Shown: positions 23,601-36,540 of the stretch, one piece after another
How positions within the stretch are numbered: position 1 is the stretch's first letter
Layout: each line of letters opens with the position of its first letter
Source of the DNA: Pagrus major
Lineage: Eukaryota > Chordata > Actinopteri > Spariformes > Sparidae
Assembly: GCF_040436345.1 (NCBI RefSeq)
Contig: NC_133220.1
Coordinates: 3,775,423 to 3,839,422 of the forward strand
DNA length: 64,000 nt
Reading direction: 5' to 3'
Notes under the pieces: generated by a model
What the model saw: the letters and a program-made list of their open reading frames with translations, nothing else
What the model was told of the DNA's origin: nothing
Database searches by the model: none
Program-made: the position numbers and the translations under genes

Positions 23601-24837
23601 CTACTGACTGCACTCACTCCTCCAGCTGTTTGTGAAACAACACGACTAGAACAGAATCTCACCTGGTTCTGGAGCTTCCCTGCTTGCTAATGTGGCTCCC
23701 TGGTCATTTTAGTGAGATATTGTTTGCATTGTTAACTGGGTCAGCCCCCTTCATTTTCTGATTAAATTTACCTGTGTAGACACACCTGGTCCCGGCCGGG
23801 CTGAAACAGTTACTACCTGACGCCAGTAGATGGCGGTAGCAACTGAAAGCGTGGTGGTTGCTGCTGGCAACCGTTGTCGTGGTAACCGTTGTATCAAGTG
23901 CAGAGGAAGTCCAGCCGCAGCAGATACAGTGCAGCTGGTTTACATCCGATTCTGGACACTAATAAGTGTGTGTTTATCTGTTTATGTCTTTTCAGACATC
24001 TGTTGTACATAATAAATTCCCCTTAACACCTGAAGTGGACGTCTAAAATTCAGTGTGTTACACCTGGTTTGTGGAAACTGTCTCTCAACTGGAAAGGAGC
24101 CACAAACTTCACAGAAAAGGAGGCTCAGAGTTCAGGACCACTTTCAGTCTGAGCTCCTCAGTGGACCTGAGCTGGTACCAACATCATTCTTTCATGTCAC
24201 TGAGACAAAGATTTAGTGATGAAGATCCTGTGGCATCAGAACCAGAAGCAGCACCAGTGTGACTTGAGGAGACAGAGCTCAAATGTGTTTCAGGACTGAG
24301 AGTTTCTCTCTCAGTGAACAGTTTCTCTGATGAATTAACTAAATGAACACATGAATCAAGTGTATGTGCTCATATTGTAGTCATGTATCATCACACACAG
24401 ACTAACAAACACACTGTGGCCACTTTATTAGGCACACATTAATGATCTGACGCAATCCAACACAACTGTCCTGACTCAAACTTCACTTTTATGATGAAAT
24501 ATAAAGTAAAATAAAGATGTGTGTGTTGCAGTTTGATACTATGAGATTCATGATGCACAAAACTTCTCAATGAGCTTCATAACTGTCCTCAGATGTTTCC
24601 TCTGAAACATATTTACTGTAAAGAGAGTGAGTGTAACACTGGGAATCTAACTGCGTCACATACAGCACATATAGTGTTAATAATTAATAAACGTTGTTCA
24701 TCGTCACAAAGACAATAATTAATGATGTTCATGCTCCTAAAAGGTGAATTCAGACTGAACACAAAGTTATTTTCTGTCTCTATTTAATCCTGAAAACTTG
24801 TTTATTCAACACAAACACCAAGTGAACCAACCATCAA

Positions 24838-24923
<86 letters not shown>

Positions 24924-27900
24924 AGTTTTAAAATTAACCATCAAGTTTGTTCTGTTATTAATCAGCAGACTCGTCTAATTCTCTCTCTAATCCCTGGTGA
25001 TTGATGAACTAATGTCATCATTTCTATAAAGAAATTTTTAAAATTTTAAGTTTAAAAGATTTTAAATTATTTACATATTAAATCACAATTAGGAAGAATC
25101 TCACCTTGGATATGCACAGGGATCACAGCAGCAATCTGATGGCTGATATTCTTCTGCGTAGCTACACAGCGGTAGGTGTCGGTCTTGGTCACAGTAATGT
25201 TGACAGTGATGTATGAATATCTTCCTTGTTTTGACTCCTTTCGCTCATCAGCATCAAGAGTGTGACCAGCACTGTCCTTCCACTCTACTGTAAGAGGTGG
25301 ATCACCATGAGCTTCACACTGCAGCAGCGCCCACTCCGTCGTATGATCAAGTGTATCAATATTTGGCTTTGGAGCTGCACCTGTAAACACATTATAAACA
25401 ATAGATCATAAAGAGACAGTTTCAGCATTATTAATGTAATATTGGGATTTTGTTCATCCACACTCTGCTTGTATCCAGTTTACAGTGTGAAGAGAAAAAC
25501 AAAAAAAAGCCTCCAGCATCATTTTATGGGACGATATTTCAAACATTTTAAACTGTTTCCAGTTTGAGGCAGAAGCACAAATACAGTGAACTTGTTAAAC
25601 TGAACTATAAAGATTGTAATAAAGTATAAAACATAGTGTTCAAAGATAAACACACCTGATGTGTCACATGTTAGTGAGAACTACTTTAATTATGCTGCCT
25701 GAAAGAAAAATTAACCATAAAGTTGGTTGAACTTCTGCCAAGAGAAGGTTGTGAAAGATTTAACTGGGTTGTTTCATTTATTTTTACAATTATATTTACT
25801 TAAACATGAGAGTGTTTAATGTCAACGAGGGCAGACTGAATATGAGAAACTCTTCTCAGCATCTACACAAACAACACAGTTCAGAAGCACCAAGAGATGA
25901 GCAGATGATACTGAAGCTCCAAAGCTTGTTTGACTCTGTGACGTGAACTTTTCCAACAGAAACAACTGTTTCTAACAGAATCCAGCTGCACTTACATTTG
26001 ACTCTACGTACGTATGATTGGTGCATCGCTTCAATGTTTTTAAATTAAATGATCTTTTCCTTCCCTAAAGGTTGGTCCAGTGAAGGGACGGGAGGATGAA
26101 GACTTTGATTGTGGTTTGCTATAAAAACACTAGTTAATAAGTTGATGATGGTGAATTACCATTATTGGGATAAATGTGAGTTTCCACACCAGTGACATAA
26201 AAAGCTGTCTAGCTCAATAACGTACAGTCATATTGATTTCCTGATTTATTTTGAATTGTCACAAGATGAGCCTGCATCTTTCCTGTGATACTAAAATATC
26301 TGTGATGCAGTACATAAATATAAATATTGTTACATAAACATTAAACATAAAGTTAAAATTCATGAACCCAGAATGAACCTGGGACTAAAATACATTAATA
26401 AAGTAGATGACATTATTCTGTCACGACTTTATATGGAGACTTTTTGGGAAATGCAGTAATTAATTATTTTACTGCAGCATATTGCACAATTACTTCTTCA
26501 TGTAATTAGACAATCTGAATAAAAGTATTAGATTTAATAACACGCAGGCTTCTTGGATTAAAAGATGTTGTTGTATAACTATAATATAATAAACGTGTCC
26601 ACCTTTAAGTGACGAGTGATCCCAGTCAGTTCAACACAGAGAGGTTCAGGCCCACAGATGTTAGTGTTTAGACTGACAGGCCTGAGAAGACATTTACAGA
26701 AACACCTGCAGAGGTGGAGAGTGACGTCATCAGAATCAGGACTCACCTGGGATGTTTTCACCTGTTCTGTCTCTTAATGTTATAAGGTGCGGAGGATGCA
26801 CGCGACCCGATATTTGCGTGTAAAACTAATAAACAAACATAAAACATATTTTCATGTTGACGACAGAAGTCAACACACACATATTACACCTCATCTGAAA
26901 GCTGACATGTTCGTTTTTATCAACACATTTAGGAACCTAAAATAAAGATTTACGACATCACAACAGCAGCGTCTCACTTTACGGCAGTAAACAGTTAGCT
27001 GCTTACTAGCTAGCCTGTGTAGCCGCAGTTAAAATGTGTTTATAGGTGTAAAAACAGACATTTATAGACGAACAGCGGCTCGTTTTAAAGACAAAAGTCC
27101 ACCCGTTAAATCCAGCGCGTTTAAACGGAAGCGGAAGTTAAAACCACCACAATAAAAGTCGATTGCGTCCCTCGTTTATTTTTAGCGCCGCTCGTCAAAC
27201 TTTCCGAACAACTTCATTTTAATCAATTTAAAGTATCGACAACAGATTTGACCAATGATGTTCAGTATCTCTGAAATCAGTAAACGCCCCGGAACAAAAC
27301 CAACCAATCAGCATCTTTCTACGACCTAAAGGGACGAACCTAACGGGCTTTTAACTGCATCAGCCAATCACAGGACAGCATCTTTACCTCAGCGCCACAT
27401 GTGTGTTATTGACAGCTGCTCTCATCCAATGGGAAGTCAGCACCGTGAAAACACTCTGAGTCAGCAGCCAATTAAATTACCTGTGTGACCATATATGGAA
27501 GTGACTGTTGTCGGACTTCCTGTGGTCGCGGGACACCCACATAACAGAGAAACTTTATTGATCTGCTTAAGGAGACACGATTCAATGATAATAAATATGT
27601 AAATCTTTATTTAAACACTCACAACATCTTTTTATCGTCAACTTTAACGCTGAGGGACATTTTCCAGCATCTTAAAGGGATTTATTATCATCATTTGGTA
27701 ACTTTGGAGAAGTTTTAGAGAGCTCTGTGGACATCTGCTGGAGATAATCTGTACTGCACTTTCTAAAATATCTCAGAGCCTCTTCTGTCTGTCAGCCTAA
27801 AATTTGGTTCAGACATTTTAGACAAGTTGAGGGAGAGATCCTGTGAATTTCAGCCTGATGGCCCAGATTATATCTTATTAATTTAATTTAAAAAATGAAA

Positions 27901-30498
27901 TGAAACAAACAAACAAAAAAAAACTTTAACTTTTTCTCTGTTTAATCATTTACCAGTTCAACTCTCTCTGAGCTTTAAATAAGATCAGCACAGCTGATAA
28001 ACCTCAGAGTGTTTGCTTTACAGTGATGTAGTGGACATGTATCAGCTCCTCGTGGTCTTTGTATTATACAGTTTAAAATGAGTAAATATTAAGAGGCAGA
28101 GATGCACAAAATCAAAATGAACCCCAAGAGGTTAAGACTTGACCTGAAAGGCAAAACAAACACATGTTAGATTGTTTTGAAACAGACAGGTAATACTGTG
28201 TAAAAGTCATATTTCATCTACTATAGACGGCTGAAATTTCATTGCACAGAGACTTAATCTGCAGCGTGACTCTGATATCTGCATGTTTGATACAGAGGTC
28301 ATCTCTCCAGATGTGGCTGCAGCTCTGTGGGCTCGAGGCCCTGCCAGATGTGTATTCTGACCACAACAAAAGTCCATTTGGGACTCTTGAACCAGTCGCA
28401 GCAGTAAATGAGCGGACATCTTTAACTGTTTAATGAAAGCACTCACCAACAACAAGCTCAATGTTGAATGTTTGTCTCGGCTCAGGACGTGGAAAAATGC
28501 AGCTGTAGTTCCCGCTGTCGGCCATCTTTGTTTTTGTGATCTTTATGGAGGCGTCGCCGTTCTTCAGTTGATCTTGAAAATGTGAGACTCGACCTTTGAA
28601 CTGCTCATCTTGACCTGAGAGGCCGTTATTGTAATGAATGCCTGAATCATACATGAACACCTCCTTCTGACCATCTTTCTTCCAGTCAAACAGCTTTCCT
28701 GTGATGTCCTCCTTGGTGCTGAGCGAACAGGGTAAAACAGCATCATCATCTTCTTTCACGACCACTTTGACACCTGGAAGATAAAAACATGTGTTACTCA
28801 GTATGTTAACATGCAGAGTCATCAGGAAACAAAGTCAGATAACAACTTTACACACCACAACAATAACTCACACACCTGTTTCCTCTAACATAATAGTTTT
28901 GGTTGTGTCGTGCTTGTACTGACATATTTTAAGTATATTTAAAGCTCTGGTCTACGATTTGATAGATTGATCATTATTATTAACATTATTTAGATGGTGG
29001 TTATGGCCCAATAGTGCGACCTAAACAATGTGAAGAGTAAAAGGAACCAAATAAATCCATTTTCTCTAGCGCCTGCAAAACTGAAAAGAAATTGACCAAT
29101 AGGAGCCATCTGGTCCAAATAACAATGGCTCCTATTTGTCAATTTTCCCATCCAATCCCCTCGCTCACTCTCCTGCTCCTGCTCACGACTCGTCCCGACC
29201 CACTTCCGCATTTGAAACTATGAGGGAAAGCAGAGCGACAGTAGCAAGCGGCCTCTGCTTGCTCCACCGGCAAAGGCTGAAAGAAAACGCAAGTCTGTCA
29301 CTGAAAAGGCAGAGACAAAGCGGAGATGTGACATAAAGAAGGCTCAAACCCGAGTAAACATCGGGTCATCGTCTGAACGGTGGCGAAAGCTCTGTGAAGA
29401 TCTGGACCTGAAAAGCGATGCTGATACAGCGGAGTTTCTGTTGAACGGGTAATCTTTCGTCTTTATTGTGGATGTTGTGACACAGATAACTTTCATGCTG
29501 ATGCTCATGACTGTGAAAGCTGCCGTTAGTTTGTTTCTGTGTCATTAGACGCTGTCAAAACAATTTCTGTCTCTGCAGTATTGTCAACACTTGTTTGCTT
29601 GTTCGACGGAGACGTTAGCCTCTATGTTAGTATTGTAAGCTAAAATTGCTACCATGTTTACACCAAATCAGCCTATTTATTTGCTCGTGGCAGCTAAATG
29701 AAGCAGCTAAATGAAGCAGCAAGTGAAAAGTAAATGAAACCCTCCGCTTCACGTTGGGGTTTCAATCATCCTGTCTGGATTTATTTCTCCATAACAACCT
29801 CTCGCCCGGTCACTACTCAGCTGTTTTGCTGACCCTCCTCCTGGTCTTGTCCATTTGTTTTCAACAAAGCCTTTGCTAAATCAATATGATGGATTATCAT
29901 ATAAGTGTTACGATGTGTGTATTTGTGTGTCTTATCTGTCATAAACAAGAGATTACGGTTTACGGGCACGTTTGTGTTGCGGTCATGGTGCTAATGATGC
30001 TAATGACATTACGCTAGCTTGGCTGTGGAGCTTAGCTGTGGACATTGTAATGACTTACAAGATTTATGTTAGTTTCAACGTGCATTGTTGTAATTTTCCC
30101 TATGAATCCGACATCATTACTATAGCTGGCGCTATATTTGGTTTCTGCCGGCCAGCTTGTTGCTGGAGGGGGTGTGTGTGGGGGGGATACTTTTTCAAAT
30201 ATTTCTCCGATCGTAGACCAGAGCTTTAAGCTGTACAGTATAGTTTATTAGGTTTTTGTTATTGGGCCTTGTGTTTGAATTTTACAAAATGTATTCAGCT
30301 GGAAACTCTTCAGCTTCATAACACCAGGAGAAGTTGTAGTTTTATTCATGTCAGATCTTGATTTATTGGACTGGATTCAAAGACACAACTAACCACCAAA
30401 CTATCCTGTTCCTCAGCTGCAACACACAGGTTGTTTTTAACTTTGTAATTCAAATATGTTCACTGTACTTTCTAAAGGACATCAGATTAAAGCTTCCC

Positions 30499-30565
<67 letters not shown>

Positions 30566-31014
30566 TAATCAGTAATCATGAAGGAAACAAAAACCAGGAA
30601 ACATTTTAAGAACCTGTTCGTCTGACTTCTCTTATCATTTATCAGACGATGTCTCCTCACCAAGATTAAGTAAAACCACACAAACAGGTGTTACTACATC
30701 GTCAAAAAAATGAGTGTGAGTGTCAGAGAGAGGAGGACTACAACCAAATAATAAAAATAGTTTATTAGGTTTTTGTTATTGAGCCTTGTGTTTGAATTTT
30801 ACAAAATGTATTGAGCTGGAAACTCTTCAGCTTTAAAACACCAGGAGAAGTTGTAGTTTTATTCATTCATCTTGATTTATTGGACTGGATTCAAAGACAC
30901 AACTAACCACCAAACTATCCTGTTCCTCAGCTGCAACACACAGGTTGTTTTTAACTTTGTAATTCAAATATGTTCACTGTACTTTCTAAGGACATCAGAT
31001 TAAAGCTTCACATG

Positions 31015-31062
<48 letters not shown>

Positions 31063-31615
31063 ACACATACACACTACACGTACACAAAATACACGCACGC
31101 ACGCACGCACGCACACTGCTCCACCCACCACATCCGCCCGACCACACACTAACTGAAGAAACTCGAGCTGCTACGCTTCATCGATTACTTCTATAACTAT
31201 TATATTAATCATCAATTATTTTTATAATCGACTCGAGTTCAGACAGAAAGTCAGAATTCACACACACACACACACACACATTAGTGACGACGCAACATCA
31301 CCTCAACAGAAACCACCAATAGTGAAGACGCCACATCATTATAGAGCATCAATCCGATCAATACTGTCGATGTGTGCTGATGATCAGGGTGCGTGTGTGA
31401 CGTCACAGCGCTGAGCAGGTGTCTTGTACGCACTAAAGCAGGAAGCAGCTGATGAACATCCAGCATGTTTCCGCATTGTTCCGCTGCTCAGATGAAACAA
31501 AGTGAGAATTAAAGACTGTCAGTGAGTGATGATCAGTTTTCTTACCGTCTCCAGCAGCAGACGTTTCTCCAGAGCAGCTCAGCAGACAGAGACACACGAG
31601 AGGAAGAAGCTCCAT
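20681..31615 (-). CDS. B7/CD276-like Ig-superfamily receptor, gene B
   Basis: This is the tandem paralogue of gene A, in the same orientation. Exons in transcript order: 31546-31615, 28447-28773, 25105-25380, 20983-21102, 20681-20781. All introns are phase 1 and the spliced frame is open for 297 aa. The signal peptide exon is identical to that of gene A. The V-set domain is about residues 24-132. A single C-type domain follows at 133-224 (LLQCEAHG, YRCVATQK). The transmembrane exon is 225-264, rich in valine, and ends YFKNRIKQIRAEG. The tail is longer than in A (GQRDNELDTALGTLIDK, then NQSEPLGV) and again has no tyrosine motif. The likely role is immune co-signalling at the cell surface, from family resemblance. 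The B7 two-domain plan (V plus C) is complete here. Confidence 0.78.
22423..22457 (-). pseudogene. Relic of a third C-type Ig exon, unit B
   Basis: Nearly identical to 7399-7433: the donor and about 35 coding bases of a C-type exon, with no upstream remainder or acceptor. It cannot be spliced in as an Ig domain. Confidence 0.6.
22980..23145. mobile_element. hAT-like MITE internal fragment, unit B
   Basis: Duplicate of 7960-8120 with a few substitutions. Confidence 0.5.
23397..24063. other. B-specific replacement segment
   Basis: Unit B has about 0.67 kb here where unit A has about 4.3 kb (8373-12697). The last part is GC-richer (GATGGCGGTAGCAAC, CAACCGTTGTCGTGG) and ends AATTCAGTGTGTTACA. 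It could be an LTR or other insertion remnant, but I found no matching flanking duplication. No exon is visible. Confidence 0.4.
24843..24922. repeat. (GT)n microsatellite, 40 units
   Basis: An uninterrupted GT tract of 80 bp in intron 3 of gene B, absent from unit A. Confidence 0.95.
26722..27580. promoter_or_regulatory. Candidate internal promoter/enhancer, intron 2 of gene B
   Basis: Near-identical partner of 14980-15830. It has the CRE at 26722-26729, the CCAAT boxes, and the CArG box with adjoining GGAAGT at 27489-27502. High A/B identity begins abruptly at the CRE, whereas sequence to its left has diverged. Confidence 0.45.
28943..30225. mobile_element. DNA transposon with 16-bp TIRs and TTAA target duplication
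   Basis: The element is 1,283 bp and is bounded by perfect inverted repeats (AGCTCTGGTCTACGAT and its complement). TTAA stands on both sides (28939-28942 and 30226-30229), and the empty site is in gene A at about 17108. A two-base TA target would fit almost as well. The ends resemble neither the classic piggyBac CCC terminus nor anything I can name surely; a Kolobok-type element, which uses TTAA, is my best guess. The left part is CpG-rich and carries an open stretch at 29216-29449 with a donor-like GGGTAATC. Its lysine-rich sequence and RVNIGSSSERWRKL motif, with AEFLL after it, resemble an N-terminal exon seen in transposon-related fish proteins. No transposase is visible, so it is non-autonomous. 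Confidence 0.75.
30238..31016. repeat. Tandem duplication of about 0.53 kb in intron 1 of gene B
   Basis: The segment beginning TAGTTTATTAGGTTTTTGTT at about 30240 recurs at about 30768 with few changes, up to the CA repeat in each copy. Gene A has only one copy (17127-17385). Confidence 0.8.
30500..30563. repeat. (CA)n microsatellite
   Basis: A pure CA tract of about 64 bp in intron 1 of gene B. It stands at the same place as the CA-type tracts at 31018-31075 and 17384-17450, so it expanded separately in each copy. Confidence 0.95.
31018..31112. repeat. (CA)n and (CACG)n microsatellite
   Basis: A CA tract with TACA interruptions, then ACGC repeats at about 31092-31112. A further short CA run is at 31259-31280. 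Confidence 0.9.
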
Positions 31616-32918
31616 AGTTGTGATGTCCTCTGAGGACTTCACCACACTGATGGTGTCTCTATATGACGGAGCTTCACACACTCCTCAACACCCTGACTGG
31701 TTCATCACAACCTGTTTCTGTTTCTCAGCCTGCAGGCAGTGAGAGCTGCAACACGTCCGGTACAAACCTTCACAATAAAACAGTAAAAGTGTCATCACCA
31801 TATATTTACACTATGACTCATGCATACCAGCAAATTATGTGTGAATTTGTTGGAAATACAGTTAAAGGACCAGTTCACTTAAACAAAACAGAAACTCAGT
31901 CATCATCTCCTCCCTCATGCTGATGTAAAGTCAGGTGAAGTTTCATAGTCCATAAAACATTTCTGGAGCTTCACAGTAAAACTCTCCTCAACAACTGAAG
32001 TAGCTGGAGACTTGTTTTAAAACGGAAAAGCAACAGAAATAAAACTCCATTAAAACTTTGCCGAATTAGCTGTTAGTAGTTCCTGTTTGCAGTGAACCTG
32101 TTGATGAACAGACAACTATCAGTGGATTACTTTGATACTGAAGGAAACTTTAAAACAGGAGATTTCTCAGGCAAGTTCTGCACATGTAAGAAGCGTCTGT
32201 TTTCAGGATTTGTCAGCAAATTTATGGAGTCATTATCTCCCCCAGTTCAGCTGTAAAAAATTGCTGCAGTTTTCAAACTGATATTTTCTATATTTAGCTA
32301 ATTTTCTTCACATCTGAGACAAATTGTTAAAAAATTAAAAGTGTTAAATCTAAATATTAATTGTAAATGTTAAATCTAAATATTACAGGTGACCCATTAA
32401 GATGCAACATTTAACTAACAAATCCAACAATTATGCCTCAGATTTGAGGAAAATGAGCTAAATGTGAAGAAAATGAGCTAAATATTGAAAATATATGAGT
32501 GAGAAAACTGCAATCAAGTTTTTTACATTTGGTTTTATGTCCCAGAAAACCTCTGTTTAGTGTTCACTCCTTTTTAATACACATAAGTGGGTTTTTAATC
32601 CAAATGAGTTATTTACTGATGTATTTTATGTTGTGGAACAAAACATACAAATCTCTTGAGCTCATGTGTTAACCACAGACGATGTTTCAGGTATTTAACC
32701 AAAAGCCCACTGACTTTGAGAAGAGGGGACAAAATGTATCATTATGATTAATAACGAAACTTATGTCTTGGTTTAAAGACTCATTCCTGCAGCACTATGT
32801 GGAGGCTGTTTAACAGGGAAGACAACAACTCCCAAGTTCCCACGCTGCTTCACAACACCGTCAAACTAAGTCTTTATCTCAAACTCAGTTCAGTTGAACA
32901 CATTGACACAAAATGTTG

Positions 32919-34614
32919 ATACATTTACATTTACATTTAGGGCATTTAGCAGACGCGTACATTTGTCACAAGAAAGAAAACACAACATATCACCGTTGAT
33001 AAAGTAGAAAAGATAGAAAGAATATTTAAGCCCTCTTCTGAGCAAAGTAGCTGCCATTTATCAAGGATACCTTTCATAAGTGCTACGATCTAAGTGCTAG
33101 AGTTAGGAACATACAAGTGCATATGATGATTTTTATTTATTCATTTATTTATTTATTTATTTATTTATTTGGGGGGGGGAGTCATGTCATGCTATGCGGG
33201 GTCGAGGTGAAGTCTGAACAAGTGAGTCTTGAGTCTTTTGCGAAAGATGGCGAGTGACTCTGCTGTCCTGACAGTGGTCGGGAGTTCGTTCCACCACTGA
33301 GGTGCCAGAACAGAGAAGAGTCGGGATTTCACTGGGTGGTCTTTGTTTGCTCTTAGCGATGGCGGTACCAGCCGGCCAGCTGATGTAGTAGAGTGAAGTG
33401 CTCGCGCAGGGGCGTGTGGTCTGATCAGTGTTTGGAAGTAGATGGGTGCAGTTCGCTTGACGGCCTTGAAGGCCAGCACCATGGTCTTGAATCTGATGCC
33501 GGCCACAACAGGAAGCCAGTGGAGGTCACAGCGGAGGAGGGGGGTCACATGGGAGATTTTGGGTATATTGAAAACGAGGCACGCTGCAGCGTTCTGGATA
33601 CGTTGCAACGGTTTAGTCGCAGAGGCTGGGAGTCCAGACAAGAGCGGGTTGCAGTAGTCGAGGCGGGAGATGACCAGCCATTGAACCAGGAGTTGCGTCG
33701 CTTCCTTTGTGAGGAAAGACCGGATCCTGCAGATGTTGTAGAGGGCAAATCTGCAGGATCGGGCCACCGCGGAGATGTTGGGGGTGCAGGGTAGTCCGTC
33801 GTCGAGGATTACACCCAGGTTCCTCGCAGTCGATGAAGGCGATACCGTGACGTCCTCAACAGTGACTGACAGGTCCATGTGAGGGCAGTCTTTCCCCCGG
33901 GATGAAGAGGGGTTCAGTTTTACTAAGGTTGAGCTTGAGATGATGGGCAGTTGTCCAAGCGGAGATGTCTGCCAGACATTCTGAGATGCACAACGTGGGT
34001 GTTGGAGGATGGGGGAAAGGAGAGGAACAGCTGGGTGTCGTCAGCATAACAGTGGTAAGAGAATCCATGTGATGCGATTGCAGAGCCTAGTGATCTAGTG
34101 TATAGTGAAAACAGAAGCGGTCCTAGTACTGAGCCTTGAGGGACACCAGTTTCCAGGGAGCAGGGTTTGGACAAGGAGCCATTCCACATGACCTGAAAGG
34201 TGCGTTCTGTCGGGTATGATGCGAGCCAGGTTGAAGCAGAGTCAGCGATGCCAAGTTTGGCCAAAGTGGAGAGGAGGATTTGGTGGTTGACTTTGTCAAA
34301 CGCAGAGGATAAGTCGAGGAGGATGAGGACTGACAAGTGGGACGAGGCTCTGGCGGCCCGGAGCGACTCAGTCACTGTGAGGAGGGCCGTCTCAGTGGAG
34401 TGAGCAGTCCTGACGCCTGACTGATTAGGGTCAAGGAGGTCGTTTTGCAAAAGGTAGGAGGACAGTTGGTTGTAGACGGCACGTTCCAGGGTTTTAGAGA
34501 GAAATGAGAGAAGGGATACAGGTCTGTAGTTTCGGATGTCAGCCGAGTCTAGAGCGGGTTTCTTTAGGAGTGGCTTTACTGTAGCTGTTTTGAAAGGAGC
34601 TGGAAAGGAGAGCT
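32919..34614 (-). mobile_element. L2-type LINE, 5'-truncated, copy 2
   Basis: Same insertion as 304-1997: RT core motifs (NYRPVSLLSFLSK, GVPQGSVLGPLLFSLY, YADDT), L2 C-terminus (DYCNPLLSGLP) and the 3' tail with ACATTT repeats. It has its own frame changes, one near 33990 where about ten bases present in copy 1 are missing. Adjacent V2 keeps an uninterrupted version of the target at about 36165. Confidence 0.85.
33128..33171. repeat. (ATTT)n tract inside L2 copy 2
   Basis: An ATTT repeat followed by a G-run, replacing the T- and G-rich stretch at 525-568 of copy 1. Confidence 0.85.
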
Positions 34615-34936
34615 GGTAAACCCAACAGTGAGACTCCAAAGGGCAAAACTGCTCTTTACCTCTGCCCACACTGCCCTCAGTTAACACACACCTTCCCACA
34701 GTGGGCAGGCATGAGCATGTTGGAACCACTGAGCAGCATTTATGAGAACCATTACAATAAAATAGATACTTTTTTATTGGTTTACTTTCAATCCTTATCT
34801 TCTTACAGTGAAACCACGAGGTATTGTATGCAGGAGACGGGTTTCTGGGAATATAGCAGCCTTCTCAAACAGGAACTGACTCACACTCACCCACACACAC
34901 AAGGTCTATTGACAAGAGCTGGCCATGTGTGCACGC

Positions 34937-36421
34937 ACATACCAGCAAAGTATGTGTGAATTTGTTGGAAATACAATTAAAAGAATAGTTCACTCAAACA
35001 AAACAAAAACTCAGTCATCATCTCCTCCCTAGTGCTGATGTAAAGTCAGGTGAAGTTTCATAGTCCACAAAACATTTCTGGAGCTTCACAGTAAAACTCT
35101 CCTCAACAACTGAAGTAGCTGGAGACTTGTTTTAAAACGGAAAAGCAACAGAAATATAAACTCCATTAAAACTTTGCCGAATTAGCTGTTAGTAGTTCCT
35201 GTTTACAGTGAACCTGTTGATGAACAGACAACTATCAGTGGATTACTTTGAGACTGAAGGAAACTTTAAAACAGGAGATTTCTCAGGCAAGTTCTGCACA
35301 TGTAAGAAGCGTCTGTTTTCAGGATTTGTCAGCAAATTTATGGAGTCATTATCTCCCCCAGTTCAGCTTGATGATGTTTTATATCGAGTGTCCAATGTAA
35401 AACATTTGACTGCAGTTTTCAAACTGATATTTTCTATATTTAGCTAATTTTCTTCACATCTGGGACATAAATTGTTAAAAAATGTTTATATGTAAAAAAA
35501 AAAGTTAAGCGTTAAATCTAAATGTTAGATTTTGATTTAACATTTAACTTTTTTTCATCAAACATGTTGAATCTAAATGTTACAGCCAGGTGACCCATTT
35601 AGACTAACAAATCCAACAATTATGCCTCAGATTTGAGGAAAATGAGCTAAATGTGAAGAAAATGAGCTAAATATTGAAAATATATCAGTGAGAAAACTGC
35701 AATCACATTTTTTACATTTGGTTTTATGTCCCAGAAAACCTCTGTTTAGTGTTCGCTCCTTTTTAATACACATAAGTGTTTTCAATGCAAATGAGTTATT
35801 AACTGATGTATTTTATGTCGTGGAACAAAACATAAAAATCTCTTGAGCTCATGTGTTAACCACAGACGATGTTTCAGGTATTTAACCCAAAGCCCACTGA
35901 CTTTGAGAAGAGGGGACGAAACATGCAAAAATTGATTATTACGATTTATGACTAAACTTATTTCTGGGTTTAAAGACTCATTCCTGCAGCACTATGTGGA
36001 GGCTGTTTAACAGGGAAGACAACAACTCCCAAGTTCCCACGCTGCTTCACAACACCGTCAAACTAAGTCTTTATCTCACTGGTTAGATTGAGAGATTCCT
36101 CGTGGCAGAAGTTAATACTGTGTGTTTAAACTCAGTACAGTTGAACACATTGATGCAAAATGTTGGTAAACCCAACAGTGAGACTCCAAAGGGCAAAACT
36201 GCTCTTTACCTCAGTTTACCTCAGTTAACACACACCTTCCCACAGTGGGCAGACGTGAGCATGTTCGAACCACTGAGCAGCATTTATGAGTTTAATTACT
36301 ATATAATATATACTTTTTTATTGTTTTACTGTCAATCCTTATCTTCTTGCAGTGAAACCACAAGGGCATGTTTGCAGGGGATCGGTTTCTGGGAATATAG
36401 CAGCCTTCTCAAACAGGAACT

Positions 36422-36479
<58 letters not shown>

Positions 36480-36540
36480 GCCTATTGCCAAGAGCCGGCC
36501 CTGTGTGCATGCACATACCAGCAATGACACAGCCCCAACC
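34937..36540. repeat. Upstream block copy V2 (no L2)
   Basis: Second tandem copy of the V block. At about 36160 the sequence AAAATGTTGGTAAACCCAAC runs without the L2 found in V0 and V1. A CA repeat occupies 36421-36478. No coding exon is seen. Confidence 0.75.
36421..36478. repeat. (CA)n microsatellite
   Basis: A CA tract with one CTCA interruption; the same position in V0 and V1 has only a short CA run. Confidence 0.9.

Larger units (their letters stand above)
31820..34930. repeat. Upstream block copy V1 (contains an L2)
   Basis: It begins near ATACCAGCAAATTATGTGTG and is repeated as V2 from about 34937. From 32679 it matches 1-2290. It shares the L2 insertion with V0 and not with V2. No coding exon is seen. 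Confidence 0.75.

Noticed and set aside
23774-24062. Possible solo LTR (TGTGTAG to GTTACA) in unit B
   Set aside because: The end bases fit an LTR, but no target duplication and no clear match to the gene A empty site were found.
30358-30609. Open frames made of TH or VC repeats at CA/GT tracts, here and at other microsatellites
   Set aside because: Dipeptide runs produced by microsatellites; no gene.
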